A stretch of DNA of 64,000 nucleotides, taken from positions 5,057,001-5,121,000 of the forward strand of contig NZ_CP076457.1 of NCBI RefSeq assembly GCF_018866325.1. Reading direction: 5' to 3'. Below are positions 1 to 8,527 of this stretch, piece by piece. The position numbers and the translations under genes were made by a program. The notes beneath the pieces are model-generated. The model had not been told where the DNA came from, did not search any database, and saw only the letters and a program-made list of their open reading frames with translations. This DNA comes from Streptomyces sp. YPW6 (lineage in GTDB: Bacteria > Actinomycetota > Actinomycetes > Streptomycetales > Streptomycetaceae). The stretch's first letter is position 1, and each line of letters begins with the position of its first letter.

Positions 1-80
1 TAGAGGTTCCCGTCCATGGGAAAGTTCCTTCCGGTGCTGATGTCGCGGAGATTCGGTCTCCGCACCGTCGTGCTCCTGCA

Positions 81-121
81 CCCGCCCGGCTGCCGACCGT
101 CCATGGAGACAGCCGGGCGGG
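81..121 (+). terminator. strong hairpin terminator at left edge
   Basis: A perfect 12-bp inverted repeat (81-92 and 110-121) closes a 17-base loop and is followed by GGTTTG. It probably ends a plus-strand gene lying left of the window. No supportable gene is visible in bases 1-80 or 122-213. Confidence 0.65.
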
Positions 122-213
122 GGTTTGTGGCGGGCTCGCCCGAGCTTTGCGCAAGCTGAGGCGGACCCGAGGTGGCCTGCGAACGGGGTCTGTTGGTACG
201 TACGCCGACGACG

Positions 214-303
214 TCAACGCTCGAACCACACCGCCGCCACGATCGATGAGCCGATGGCGGCGAGGCAGATGACGTACGCGATCTGCCGGGCCCGTTCACT
301 CAT
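214..303 (-). CDS. 29-residue single-span membrane peptide
   Basis: This tiny ORF encodes 29 residues: a short basic start (MSERARQ), about 17 hydrophobic residues (IAYVICLAAIGSSIVAAVW) and a charged end (FER). That is the layout of a single-span membrane peptide. Its ATG overlaps the TGA of the upstream gene in an ATGA junction (301-303 against 300-302), so it is probably translated by coupling. The function is unknown. The exact stop-start overlap and the clean hydrophobic segment are the evidence that it is real; conservation could not be tested. Confidence 0.5.
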   Translation of the reverse strand: MSERARQIAYVICLAAIGSSIVAAVWFER

Positions 304-812
304 CCGTCCCCCTCCGGGAAGGGTGAAGCGAGTCCGGTAGGCACCACGTACGTTCCGGTGCGCTCGGTGAACTCTGGCGCGCGGCTGGGTCGGGGCCGAA
401 CGGGGAGCGGAGGTCGATCTGCGGCTGCATCGGCAGACGACTCCTCGGGCTGCCCCCTCATGGCGATGAGTTTCCGCAGTACACGTGCCTGAGCGCGGAC
501 GTGCGCGTATACCTCGTGAGAGTAGGCAGCTCGGCGCGGCGGGTTGTCGACGAGGTGGGTTACTTCGAGTCGGAAGCTGCGATCGGACGAGGTCAGGTCT
601 GCTTCCACGGCGAAGACTTCGTCTGCGAAGGTGACGATCCTGCCACGTAGCAAAGAGACTGCCTCGTCCAGCGTTGAACGGGTCGTCGTACCCAACCGGA
701 ACGCAAGTGCGCGGCGTACGTCGAGCTCCGCGCTGATCGCATCCTGAGGTAATCCTTCGGCTGCCGTATTGCCAGCCATCTCCGGTGGACTGTTGACCGG
801 TTGGTGAGTCAT
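300..812 (-). CDS. hypothetical protein with a TTA codon, divergent from XRE regulator
   Basis: The protein has 170 residues. The ATG at 812 is chosen because AGGAG lies 8 bases upstream; the frame is open to 926 but lacks a ribosome site there. It is probably soluble, with predicted helices in residues 25-115 (LRGRIVTFADEV and AHVRAQARVLRKLI regions) and a Pro/Arg-rich tail. The helical layout faintly recalls small DUF6415-type Streptomyces proteins, but I cannot assign it. Codon 21 (750-752) is TTA, the rare leucine codon read by the bldA tRNA, suggesting stage-dependent translation. It is translationally coupled to the 29-residue membrane peptide and divergent from the XRE/DUF397 pair. Confidence 0.65.
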   Translation of the reverse strand: MTHQPVNSPPEMAGNTAAEGLPQDAISAELDVRRALAFRLGTTTRSTLDEAVSLLRGRIVTFADEVFAVEADLTSSDRSFRLEVTHLVDNPPRRAAYSHEVYAHVRAQARVLRKLIAMRGQPEESSADAAADRPPLPVRPRPSRAPEFTERTGTYVVPTGLASPFPEGDG

Positions 813-1116
813 CACGATCTCCTGTGCCCAGGCGCGTAGCGCTCTTGATGTGCACACATGGGTGGCGAGTTCAGTTCGCGAACACCCGTGCGGGGACTGA
901 GCGCAGCCATGTAGCTCCGTCACCAAGCCGCGTTCATGACCAGTCGGGCTGTCGGCTGCTGCTTCTCAACAGACTGCACCCAACTGGCGACTGTGTGCAA
1001 CACGATTAAGTGCAACGTTGAGATTTTTTAGCATTGGAAAACTCAACAGGCATATGACGAAACCCTGAACGGGCTCATGCGGCACACTGGTCCGCGGAGA
1101 AGGAGGGGAGCGACGG
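813..1116. promoter_or_regulatory. divergent promoter region, unusually AT-rich
   Basis: This gap lies between two divergent units and is much richer in A+T than the surroundings. It contains TGCAAC twice, 15 bases apart (996-1001 and 1011-1016), and an inverted repeat GTTGAG (1017-1022) / CTCAAC (1042-1047), with another CTCAAC at 964-969. These are candidate binding sites for the XRE protein encoded to the right; this is inference from position and symmetry. Confidence 0.4.
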
Positions 1117-1980
1117 GTGGCACATCCTGAACCGAAGGTGCGAAAGAAGCGGCTCGGGTCTGAACTGCGCAGGCTTCGGGAGGAGTCCGGCATCAGCCTT
1201 CAACAGGCCGGTGAGACCGTCGACGGCGACAAGACGAAGATGAGTCGCATCGAGAACGGGCGGCAAGGGCTGCGGCCCCTGGAGCTGAAGACCCTGCTCG
1301 ACATGTACCAGGTTGATCCGCCCATGAGGGAAGCGCTGCTCGCCCTTCAGCGGCAGAGCAAGCAGAAGGGCTGGTGGTCGCAGCACTCGGACAAGCTCAA
1401 ACCAGACTTCCAAGAGCGACTCACGCTGGAGTCGGACGCCGTCCGGATCTACGCCTACCAGAGTGTGGTGGTCCCTGGCCTGCTTCAGACCGACGCGTAC
1501 GCCGAGGCGGTCATCCGCGGTACAGGGAGCAAGCGGATGAGCGATGAGGAAGTGCGGACGCTTGTCGACCTTCGCCTGGCCCGGCAGGCGATCTTTGATC
1601 GAGATGATGCGCCTCAATACCTCTGCATACTGGACGAGTCGGTGCTTCATCGTCAGGTGGGTGGTCCTGCCGTGACTGCTGCGCAGCTACGCAACCTCGT
1701 CGAGGTGTCCGACCGCCCTGGCATCGCGGTACAGGTGATCCCCTACTCGCAGGGCGCGTACGTAGGCATGGACGGTCCGTTCACCGTGTACTCGTATCCG
1801 GACCCGATGGAGCTGGACGTCGTCGGTCTCGACAATCTCGACGGCGGCCTGTACCTCGAAGAGACGGGGGCTGTGGAGAACTACCGCAGTGCCTTTGACC
1901 AGCTACGTGCAGCCGCTCTATCTTCGCGACAGTCCATGGATGTGATCTCACGCGTTGCGCGGGATCTTGAGAACGAGTAA
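1117..1980 (+). CDS. XRE-family regulator with DUF5753 domain
   Basis: The protein has 287 residues and starts at GTG behind AGGAGGGGAG. An N-terminal helix-turn-helix (about residues 10-65, LRRLREESGISLQQAG and MSRIENGRQG) is followed by a DUF5753 domain (about 95-275). This is the WhiJ-like family abundant in Streptomyces, whose genes are usually paired with a small DUF397 partner; some pairs affect development. The partner follows 10 bases downstream. The regulator probably binds its own upstream region, and the DUF397 protein probably modulates it; both points follow family knowledge. Confidence 0.9.
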   Translation: MAHPEPKVRKKRLGSELRRLREESGISLQQAGETVDGDKTKMSRIENGRQGLRPLELKTLLDMYQVDPPMREALLALQRQSKQKGWWSQHSDKLKPDFQERLTLESDAVRIYAYQSVVVPGLLQTDAYAEAVIRGTGSKRMSDEEVRTLVDLRLARQAIFDRDDAPQYLCILDESVLHRQVGGPAVTAAQLRNLVEVSDRPGIAVQVIPYSQGAYVGMDGPFTVYSYPDPMELDVVGLDNLDGGLYLEETGAVENYRSAFDQLRAAALSSRQSMDVISRVARDLENE

Positions 1981-1990
1981 GAGGCTCACG

Positions 1991-2197
1991 ATGATGCGGC
2001 ACGATCTCCCGACCGAAGCATGGATCAAGTCGTCCTACAGCGGCGACACACAGGGCCAGTGTGTCGAGTACCAGGTGGCACCGGACGGAGCTGTCGCGGT
2101 GGGCGACTCGAAGGACCGTGATCGTGGAGCCTTCGTTTTCCCGTCTTCTGCGTGGGGGACGTTCGTGGCCGGAGTGAAGAGCGGCAGCGGCTTCTAG
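1991..2197 (+). CDS. DUF397 small partner protein
   Basis: This 68-residue DUF397 protein has the hallmark WIKSSYSGDTQGQCVEY near the N-terminus and a VGDSKDR...GAFVFPSSAW core. Starts at ATG 1991 or 1994 both fit; the GAGG before 1991 favours the first. It sits 10 bases after the XRE regulator and is almost certainly co-transcribed. In known WhiJ-type pairs the DUF397 protein opposes or tunes the DNA-binding partner, in a toxin-antitoxin-like arrangement, but no toxicity can be inferred here. Confidence 0.9.
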   Translation: MMRHDLPTEAWIKSSYSGDTQGQCVEYQVAPDGAVAVGDSKDRDRGAFVFPSSAWGTFVAGVKSGSGF

Positions 2198-2337
2198 TTC
2201 GTATCCGTAGCCCTGGCGGCCTCTGTCGGGGCGGTCCCTCCGTGCAGCGGAACGTGGCCGCCCGCTTGCCGTCCCAACTCCCGATGTGTGGAATGCTCAG
2301 CGGGTGTGGCCCGCTGGAGCCGGGACGCAAGAGGCTG

Positions 2338-5300
2338 TCAGCCAGCGGCGATTGCCGAGTATGTCAACACGTCGGCCGGGATCTGATGGAAGAGCTTCCA
2401 CACGATCGCCATCGGGTTGCTGCCCGTGTGCTTGACGTATTCCGCCGGACCCAAAAGCATCCACGGCTGAGGCCCACCGATATCCGTCTGCTTGTATCGG
2501 CGTACGAAGAGCAGGACGTGCGTGCCCTTCTCCTTGTGGGTCTGGTAGCGGACGCCGGTGGGTGAGGTCTCCGAAGTCTGGTTCTGTGACTCCCAGTGGA
2601 ACAAGGAGTCATTGAGGGCGTAGTCCTTGTAGCGGGTCTCGGGGGAGAAGTCCTTCTCGTCTTTCTCCAGGGTGACGAGCAGGGCATCGGTCTGGATGTT
2701 CTCGCACCACATCACGCCTTCGCGGAAGTGCCCGGGCTTGCGGCCATCCACAGCGGCCTGCCCCAGCGCGGGCAGGATTTCTTCACGGCTGTACGAAGCG
2801 TGGATGGTCAGCGGGATGGCGGCGTGCGCCCCGAGGAGTGGCACCGGAACGTGGTCGGCCTGCTGGAGGACGTGCGCGAGCACCTGAAGCAACTCGTCCC
2901 GGAACGCATGCTGGGGGCGCAGCGAGTCCAGCCCGGCTCGGTAGCTGGGGAAGTCCCCGCCCAACGGCCAGAGCGAGAAGAAGAACATGCGGGCGTACCC
3001 CTGTTCCTGCTCGTTCAGGTCGTCGTAGGAGGGAGCGTCGTCGGCTAGCAACTTGCTGTACGCCGCAACCCGCAGCGGGTCATCGACGTGCAGGAAGGCC
3101 GAGACTCGCTTGAGGAGGGACAACTCGCCCTCAGGGCCGACCGCGTCCAGGAGCTTCGCTCGACGCAACAAGCCCGTCCATGAATTCTCTTTGCCTCGGT
3201 AGAGCTCCTTGAGCTCCCGGCCACTCTCCTTGAGGAAGTCCGCAAGGCGTGGTTGCGCGTAGAAAGCGACCTCGCGGGCCAACTGCGTGACGTTGACCGC
3301 GATCTGCGTGCGGATGTTGTCAATGATCAGGTCCTTGGCCTTCGTCTCAAGGATGATCTGGCAGCCCGAGGGAAGTTGGGGGAAGTCCTGCTCGATGCTG
3401 TCGAGGAGGCGGTTGCGCGTCAGGTTCGTCAGAGCGCGGAACTGTTCTTCGAACCGGAACTCCTTGCGGTGCTGACCGATGAAGTCCAAGACGGTGAGGA
3501 CTGCCTTGTTCTCTGTCCGACGCAATCCCCGACCCAACTGCTGAAGGAAGACCGTGGCACTGGAGGTGGGGCGCAGCAGGAGCAAGGTGTCGACGTCGGG
3601 GATGTCGAGTCCCTCGTTGAACAGGTCGACGGAGAAGATGACCTGGAGTGCTCCCGAGCGCAGGTCATCCAGTGCTGCCTTGCGGTCATGTGCTGGAGTC
3701 TCACCAGACAGGGCGACTGCGTTGAGGCCCGCGCGTCGGAAGAAGTCGGCCATGAAGTGAGCGTGCGCGACCGACACGCAGAACCCCAGGGCACGCATCG
3801 AGTCAGGGTCGGTGACCTTGTCCTTCACCGCCTGCACCACGAGGCGGGCTCGTGCGTCGTTGCCCGTGAACAGATTGCTCAGCGCTGTTGAGTCGTAAGC
3901 TCCACGCTTCCATGTGACAGCGCTCATGTCCGTGTTGTCGGTGACGCCGAAATAGTGGAACGGGCTGAGGAGTTCGTTCTCCAGCGCCTCCCAGAGCCGC
4001 ATCTCCGCCGCGATGCGACCGTCGAAGAACTCGTCCTGGATGTTCAAGCCATCCATACGTTCCGGGGTCGCCGTCAACCCCAAGAGCTCCCGGGGCTGGA
4101 AGTGGTTCACGATCTTGCGATAGGTGGGCGACGTGCCGTGATGGAACTCGTCGATCACGATGACGTCGAAGTGGTCCGGGGCGATACGGTCCAGAGCCTG
4201 CGTCGTGAGCGACTGGACGCTGGCGAACACGTGGGTCCATCGGCGTGGGATCTCGCCACTGAACAGCAACTCACCGAAGTTCGCATCGATGAGAACGTTC
4301 TGGTAGACGCGCAAGGACTGCTCCAGGATCTCCTTGCGATGCGCTACGAAGAGCAGGCGTGGGTCACGGCCGAGCGTCTGCCGCAGACGCTTGTAGTCCA
4401 GCGCCGCCATTACGGTCTTGCCCGTACCCGTTGCCGCGACGAGAAGATTGCGGTGACGGTCGTGCACCGTGCGCTCGACTTCGAGGCGTTCGAGCATGTC
4501 CCGCTGGTGCGGGTACGGGCGTACCTCCAGGCCGGAGAGGCTGATGCTCGTAGACCCGGGGCGGCCACTCCCACCAGCGCGGGAGAGGGCATCGTCCAGC
4601 CGCAGGGCATCCCTGTCAGGGTCGTACGACTCGAAAGCCGGCTCACTCCAGTACGCGTCGAAGGTCGCCTCGAACTTGCGGATCACCGAGGGCGTCGCAA
4701 CGGAGGAGAGCCGGACGTTCCATTCGAGCCCATCGAGGAGGGCGGCTTTGGAGAGGTTCGAACTGCCGACGTACGCCGTGTCGAAACCACTGTCGCGGCG
4801 GAAGAGCCACGCCTTGGCGTGAAGGCGGGTCGAGCGAAGCTCGTAGTTGACCTTCACCTCGGCGCCGAAGTCTCGCACTAGCCGGTCCAGCGCGCGGCGC
4901 TCGGTAGCGCCGATGTAGGTCGTCGTGAGTACGCGGATGGGAATGCCGCGCTCGCGCGCCGACGACAGAGACTTCTCCAAGACGCGGAGTCCGTGCCACT
5001 TTACGAACGCGCAGAGGAGGTCGACTCGGTCGGCGGTGGCCAACTCGGAGCGCAGTTCGAAGCCGAGACTGGGGTCTTCGGGAGAGTTCGTGATGAGAGC
5101 CGTCTCGGACAGCGGGGTCGCTGGGCGTATGGCGTACACACCCGGCGCTTCCTGCTCCGCGACGGCCAACAGCTGACGCGGCCCGTCGGTGACGAGGTCG
5201 ACCCACTCGGTCGCGCCCTCGATCGTATTGAGCGATTCCAGGATGTGATTGGCCGCCATCACCTGCTCGGCAGGGGAGAGGCCTTGGAGCGCCCGGCGCA

Positions 5301-5475
5301 CTGTGGCACCGATATGGCGGGAGAGGACCTGGGGTGCCGACTCTGTGCCGACTGAGGCTTCGATGGAGTGCCAGCCCGCGGAGTCGAGCTGCTTCATCCG
5401 CTCGGCGAGCCGATGCGTGATGAGTGATTCATAGAGCCCAGCAACTGGCGCTTCAACCGGAAAGTCGTTGGGCAT
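2338..5475 (-). CDS. PLD-nuclease/SF2 helicase with DUF3427
   Basis: The protein has 1045 residues. The start at 5475 is chosen because GAGGGGG precedes the ATG. A phospholipase-D-like nuclease domain comes first (about 145-280, with RLHAKAW and GSSNLS at 217-242). It is followed by an SF2 helicase core with ATGTGKT (348-354), DEFH (442-445), TATP (468-471) and QQLGRGLRR. The C-terminus matches DUF3427. The family is a stand-alone DNA-dependent ATPase/nuclease common in defence islands and among mobile genes, so a role in restriction of foreign DNA is plausible but unproven. It is monocistronic. Only one HKD-like half is evident, as in other members that dimerise. Confidence 0.88.
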   Translation of the reverse strand: MPNDFPVEAPVAGLYESLITHRLAERMKQLDSAGWHSIEASVGTESAPQVLSRHIGATVRRALQGLSPAEQVMAANHILESLNTIEGATEWVDLVTDGPRQLLAVAEQEAPGVYAIRPATPLSETALITNSPEDPSLGFELRSELATADRVDLLCAFVKWHGLRVLEKSLSSARERGIPIRVLTTTYIGATERRALDRLVRDFGAEVKVNYELRSTRLHAKAWLFRRDSGFDTAYVGSSNLSKAALLDGLEWNVRLSSVATPSVIRKFEATFDAYWSEPAFESYDPDRDALRLDDALSRAGGSGRPGSTSISLSGLEVRPYPHQRDMLERLEVERTVHDRHRNLLVAATGTGKTVMAALDYKRLRQTLGRDPRLLFVAHRKEILEQSLRVYQNVLIDANFGELLFSGEIPRRWTHVFASVQSLTTQALDRIAPDHFDVIVIDEFHHGTSPTYRKIVNHFQPRELLGLTATPERMDGLNIQDEFFDGRIAAEMRLWEALENELLSPFHYFGVTDNTDMSAVTWKRGAYDSTALSNLFTGNDARARLVVQAVKDKVTDPDSMRALGFCVSVAHAHFMADFFRRAGLNAVALSGETPAHDRKAALDDLRSGALQVIFSVDLFNEGLDIPDVDTLLLLRPTSSATVFLQQLGRGLRRTENKAVLTVLDFIGQHRKEFRFEEQFRALTNLTRNRLLDSIEQDFPQLPSGCQIILETKAKDLIIDNIRTQIAVNVTQLAREVAFYAQPRLADFLKESGRELKELYRGKENSWTGLLRRAKLLDAVGPEGELSLLKRVSAFLHVDDPLRVAAYSKLLADDAPSYDDLNEQEQGYARMFFFSLWPLGGDFPSYRAGLDSLRPQHAFRDELLQVLAHVLQQADHVPVPLLGAHAAIPLTIHASYSREEILPALGQAAVDGRKPGHFREGVMWCENIQTDALLVTLEKDEKDFSPETRYKDYALNDSLFHWESQNQTSETSPTGVRYQTHKEKGTHVLLFVRRYKQTDIGGPQPWMLLGPAEYVKHTGSNPMAIVWKLFHQIPADVLTYSAIAAG

Positions 5476-5503
5476 GCCCCGAGTCCCCCTCATTTGGCTG
5501 CGT

Positions 5504-5517
5504 ACTGCATATGCAGT
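5504..5517. promoter_or_regulatory. 14-bp perfect palindrome upstream of the helicase
   Basis: ACTGCATATGCAGT is a perfect 14-base palindrome lying 29 bases before the helicase start, with TTGATA just upstream on the minus strand. It may be an operator or overlap the promoter. No regulator gene in the window is an obvious partner. Confidence 0.4.
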
Positions 5518-5564
5518 TGTATCAAGGAGGTCTGACAGCCGGGCCGTATGGCTGGCGAAAAGCA

Positions 5565-5606
5565 GCAGGGGCCGCCGCCCGGGAAGTCGTGGGCGGCGGC
5601 CCCTGC
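5565..5606 (-). terminator. hairpin terminator after SEC-C gene
   Basis: A perfect 16-bp stem (5565-5580 with 5591-5606) and a 10-base loop are followed on the minus strand by TTTT. It lies 22 bases past the stop of the SEC-C gene and insulates it from the helicase promoter. Confidence 0.8.
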
Positions 5607-5627
5607 CAGGGGGGTACACCAGGGGCC

Positions 5628-6632
5628 TCAGCCCCCGTGGCACCCCCCGTAAGCCTCCCCCGACCCGCACCAGCAGGCGGCCGTGCGCGACGGGGGCCAC
5701 GGGATGGCGCGGCCTCGGGCGGCGAGGGTGGTGGCGTACTGGGGGAGGAGGCCCGGGTCGGACGGGGACGCGGCCTCGGAGGCGGCGAACGCCTCGTACG
5801 AGGGGACCGTGCCCGTGACGATGCCCAGGTTCGGGGTGCCGGTGGCGTGGAGGTCGCGCAGGGACGCCTCCAGGCGGTTCAGGTGGGTGGCGTGGTCCAC
5901 GTACTCCTCGGTCAACGCCGGGTACGCGGTGAGCAGTTCGCGCAGTTCGTTCTCCGGCCAGTGCAGCACGGCCACCGGGAACGGGCGGGACAGGGCCGTG
6001 CGGTACGTGCCCAGTTCCGCGCGCAGGCGGGCGATCTCGGCCTTCAGCTCCACCGGGTCCGAGGAGCCCAGCGACCACAGGCGCTTCGGGTCGTGCAGCT
6101 CGTCCAGGGGCACCGCGGCCGTGTGCAGCTCGCCCGCCAGCTCGTCCCAGGCGTCGTGCTCCAGGCCCATCAGCCGGCGCACCCGGTGGCGGCCGGTCAG
6201 CAGGGACTGCGTGGTGTACGGCACCTCCTCGCCGGGGGCCAGCAGCAGGGTCAGCGCGGTCGAGAAGAAGTCGTGCGCCGACTCCAGCTCGTCGTGCGCC
6301 TCCAGGGTCTCCGCGGCCACCTGCCACGGCGCGGCGTTCAGCGGGCCCGCCGTGCGGATCCCGTCGATGATCGCCCGGGCCTCGGCCTCGTGCCCGTACT
6401 CCCAGAGGTTGGCCGCTTTCAGGGCCTTGATCAGGTGCGGGTTGTCGACGGTGGACTCGGGGGCGGCGAGCAGGTCGTCGTAGAGCGTGCTCGCGCGGGC
6501 GCGGTCGCCCGCGAGTTCCAGGTGGGCCGCGGCCTGGAGGATCAGCGGTTCGTGGTCCTCGGGGTACTGCGCCGCGGTGCGGAGCAGACGCTCGGCTTCG
6601 GTCGTGTGATCGGCAGGAGTGTCGGGGCGCAT
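5628..6632 (-). CDS. TPR-like protein with C-terminal SEC-C zinc motif
   Basis: The protein has 334 residues, ATG at 6632. Most of it is helical with TPR-like repeats (for example EAERLLRTAAQYPEDHEPLI and DRARASTLYDDLL), consistent with a protein-interaction scaffold. The last 15 residues form a SEC-C motif, CWCGSGEAYGGCH (CxC-x8-CH), the zinc-binding tail first known from SecA. The biological role is unknown. The gene is single, ends in a strong terminator and has no ribosome site that clearly beats neighbouring starts; a GTG 9 bases upstream is an alternative. Confidence 0.85.
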   Translation of the reverse strand: MRPDTPADHTTEAERLLRTAAQYPEDHEPLILQAAAHLELAGDRARASTLYDDLLAAPESTVDNPHLIKALKAANLWEYGHEAEARAIIDGIRTAGPLNAAPWQVAAETLEAHDELESAHDFFSTALTLLLAPGEEVPYTTQSLLTGRHRVRRLMGLEHDAWDELAGELHTAAVPLDELHDPKRLWSLGSSDPVELKAEIARLRAELGTYRTALSRPFPVAVLHWPENELRELLTAYPALTEEYVDHATHLNRLEASLRDLHATGTPNLGIVTGTVPSYEAFAASEAASPSDPGLLPQYATTLAARGRAIPWPPSRTAACWCGSGEAYGGCHGG

Positions 6633-6728
6633 GGACCACACGGTACTGCCGGACGGTGACGGCGTGGAGGAGAGGGCGGAGGAGGAGAGGCGGGAGAAGC
6701 CTGGAGAGTTGCGGCCTTTGCCCTTACC

Positions 6729-6942
6729 GTGCGCTCCGGCGGGAGGTGACGCGCGGGCGGGTCTGCCGTGGGCTCCGGCGGGAGGTGGTGTGCGGGTGGT
6801 CTTGTCGTGCGCTCCGGCGGGCGATGACGCGCAGGTGGTCTTGGCGTGCGCTGTGGCGGGAAGCGGTGTGCGGGCGGGTTCGTCGTGCGCTCCGGTGGGA
6901 GGTGGTGTGCGGTCGTCTGGGCCGTGCGCCCTTGCGGGAGGG
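6729..6942. repeat. 39-bp tandem repeat, 5.5 copies
   Basis: Units begin at 6729, 6768, 6807, 6846, 6885 and 6924 (last one partial), each opening with GTGCGCTCCGG or a variant. The unit is a multiple of three and several frames stay open. One minus-strand frame (6542-6952) would give 13-residue Pro/Arg repeats and one plus frame (6619-6957) a repeat built on APAGG. Neither has convincing ribosome sites or partners, so I treat the block as non-coding leader of the sortase gene. Confidence 0.75.
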
Positions 6943-6950
6943 ATACGTCC

Positions 6951-7805
6951 ATGCTGAGGCGGCGAGCCGGAGCCGCCCCTGGCGTCCTACCGGCCCGGGT
7001 ACGGAGGTCCGGCCGCTCCGGCCGTCTGCGCCGCGGCGCGCCACGGTTCCTCGCCCGAGGGCTCTGGGTGTCCGCCGAAGCCGTCGTGACCCTCGGTGTC
7101 GTCCTGCTCCTCCTCGTCGCCCATCAGCTCTGGTGGACCAACCACGAGGCCCGCGCCGACGCCGGGCGCACCGTCCGGAGCCTTCAGCGGGAGTGGGCGG
7201 CCGACGCGCCGGCGAACCCGGCGGAGGCGGACGGCGGTGACGGGCCTCCTGCGGGGGAGGCGACGGCCCGGCCCTCGGAGCGCCCCGGACCGGAAGCGGG
7301 CGGTGACCAGCGCCCCGTCCCCGCCGCGCGCCCGAGCGCCCCCGCCCCCCGCTGGGACCAGGCGTACGCCGTCCTGCGCATCCCCCGGATCGGGCTCACC
7401 GCCCCCGTCGCCGAGGGCACCAGCAAGGGCGGGGTGCTCGACCGGGGGTACGTCGGGCACTACACCCGTACCGCGCAGGCCGGGCAGGCCGGGAACTTCG
7501 CGCTCGCCGGGCACCGCAACACCCACGGCGAACCCTTCCGGCGCATCGACCGGCTGCGCGGTGGCGACCGGATCACCGTCGAGACCCGCGACGCGGTCTA
7601 CACGTACACCGTCGGCAAACGCCTCGACCGGACCGCGCCCTCCGACAGCGGGGTCATCGCACCCGTGCCGCGCAGCAACATCCACACCTCCGTCGGCTAC
7701 AGCGAGCCCGGCTACTACCTCACCCTCACCACCTGCACCCCCGAATTCAGCTCCCGCCACCGGCTCGTCGTCTGGGGGCAGCTCACCGCGATGCGCCCCC
7801 GCTGA
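6951..7805 (+). CDS. class E sortase
   Basis: The protein has 284 residues, ATG behind GGGAGGG. It has a basic N-terminus, one membrane span (about 39-60), a Pro/Ala-rich stalk (85-135) and a sortase domain. Catalytic residues are visible: His188 (FALAGHRN), Cys262 (TLTTC) and Arg271 (SSRHRLVVWG). Class E enzymes cleave LAxTG signals and attach proteins to peptidoglycan; Streptomyces use them for chaplins and other surface proteins. A likely substrate with LARTG is encoded at 13637. It was a single gene by layout, preceded by 39-bp tandem repeats. Confidence 0.92.
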   Translation: MLRRRAGAAPGVLPARVRRSGRSGRLRRGAPRFLARGLWVSAEAVVTLGVVLLLLVAHQLWWTNHEARADAGRTVRSLQREWAADAPANPAEADGGDGPPAGEATARPSERPGPEAGGDQRPVPAARPSAPAPRWDQAYAVLRIPRIGLTAPVAEGTSKGGVLDRGYVGHYTRTAQAGQAGNFALAGHRNTHGEPFRRIDRLRGGDRITVETRDAVYTYTVGKRLDRTAPSDSGVIAPVPRSNIHTSVGYSEPGYYLTLTTCTPEFSSRHRLVVWGQLTAMRPR

Positions 7806-7908
7806 ACGGAGATCCCGCAACCGTCCGGCGAACCCGGAGGGCGCTCGGATCATCGTGTATAACGAAAGAGTGCCGTTCACTCCGATGGGCGGCACCTCGC
7901 GGGGACGG

Positions 7909-8000
7909 TTCGAGGAACCGCGGATCAGTACGAGGAACCGCGGGCCGGCACCAGGGACCGCGGAACGGCACGAGGGACCGCGGAACGGTTCGAGGAACGG
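7909..8000 (+). repeat. 20-bp tandem repeats in the leader of DUF6412-yidC
   Basis: Four full 20-base units (7909, 7929, 7949, 7969) and a partial fifth (7989) share CGAGGAACCGCGG or CGAGGGACCGCGG, each with a CCGCGG palindrome. They end directly before the GGGAG ribosome site of the next gene. A TATAAC at 7858-7863 could be the -10 of the promoter, placing the repeats in the transcript leader. Confidence 0.7.
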
Positions 8001-8012
8001 GAGGTGCGCATC

Positions 8013-8345
8013 GTGCGGGACGCCAACACCCTGCGCCGCGCCTTCGCCCGGCTGCTCCGGCCCGCCGGGCTCCTCCTTCTCTTCCTCACCGAGGTCCTCC
8101 TCGCCGAGGGCGGCAGCCTCTCCGCCGCCGTCGCGTTCGCCGCCACCGCCGCGGCCGGGTCCGCCCTCCTCGCCTGCGCCGTCATCAGCGCCCGCTGCGC
8201 GCCCCCGGTGCCCCGCACCCGGGTCCGCACCGCCATCAGGGACCGGGAGCGGCGCACCGCGTTCCTCCCGCAACGCGACCCCGACGCCCGGGGGCGCACC
8301 AGGCCCAGGGCACCCGGGCACGCCCTCCTGACGGCCGCCGCGTAG
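8013..8345 (+). CDS. DUF6412 small membrane protein
   Basis: The protein has 110 residues. GTG 8013 is chosen over GTG 8004 because GGGAG is correctly spaced from it. It has two hydrophobic segments (about residues 17-30 and 35-58) and a basic, Arg-rich tail. It matches the DUF6412 type found in Streptomyces next to a second yidC gene, which follows here after 182 bases. A role beside YidC in membrane-protein insertion is inferred from that conserved pairing. Confidence 0.78.
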   Translation: MRDANTLRRAFARLLRPAGLLLLFLTEVLLAEGGSLSAAVAFAATAAAGSALLACAVISARCAPPVPRTRVRTAIRDRERRTAFLPQRDPDARGRTRPRAPGHALLTAAA

Positions 8346-8527
8346 GCAGTTCCCGCCCACCCGCACGTCTTCTCGTCCCGTACGCGCGACCCTGCGTACG
8401 CGTCGGGAGCCCGTGACGGGCACCTCTCCCGCGCCGGTCGTCCTGCCGCCGAGCAACCCCACCTCGTACCTCGCCGCCTTCTGCGCAGGTACCTCCCGGC
8501 ACGACGAGACCCCCGGAGGGCTCACCC

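Noticed and set aside
2338-6639. 1433-residue minus-strand frame joining helicase and SEC-C region
   Set aside because: The upstream part is an out-of-frame reading of the SEC-C gene; the terminator at 5565 and the ribosome site at 5475 show separate genes.
6729-6942. CRISPR-like array
   Set aside because: The units are head-to-tail without unique spacers and no cas genes are present; the Cas4-like nuclease at 58.7-60.1 kb is linked to a helicase, not to Cas1/Cas2.
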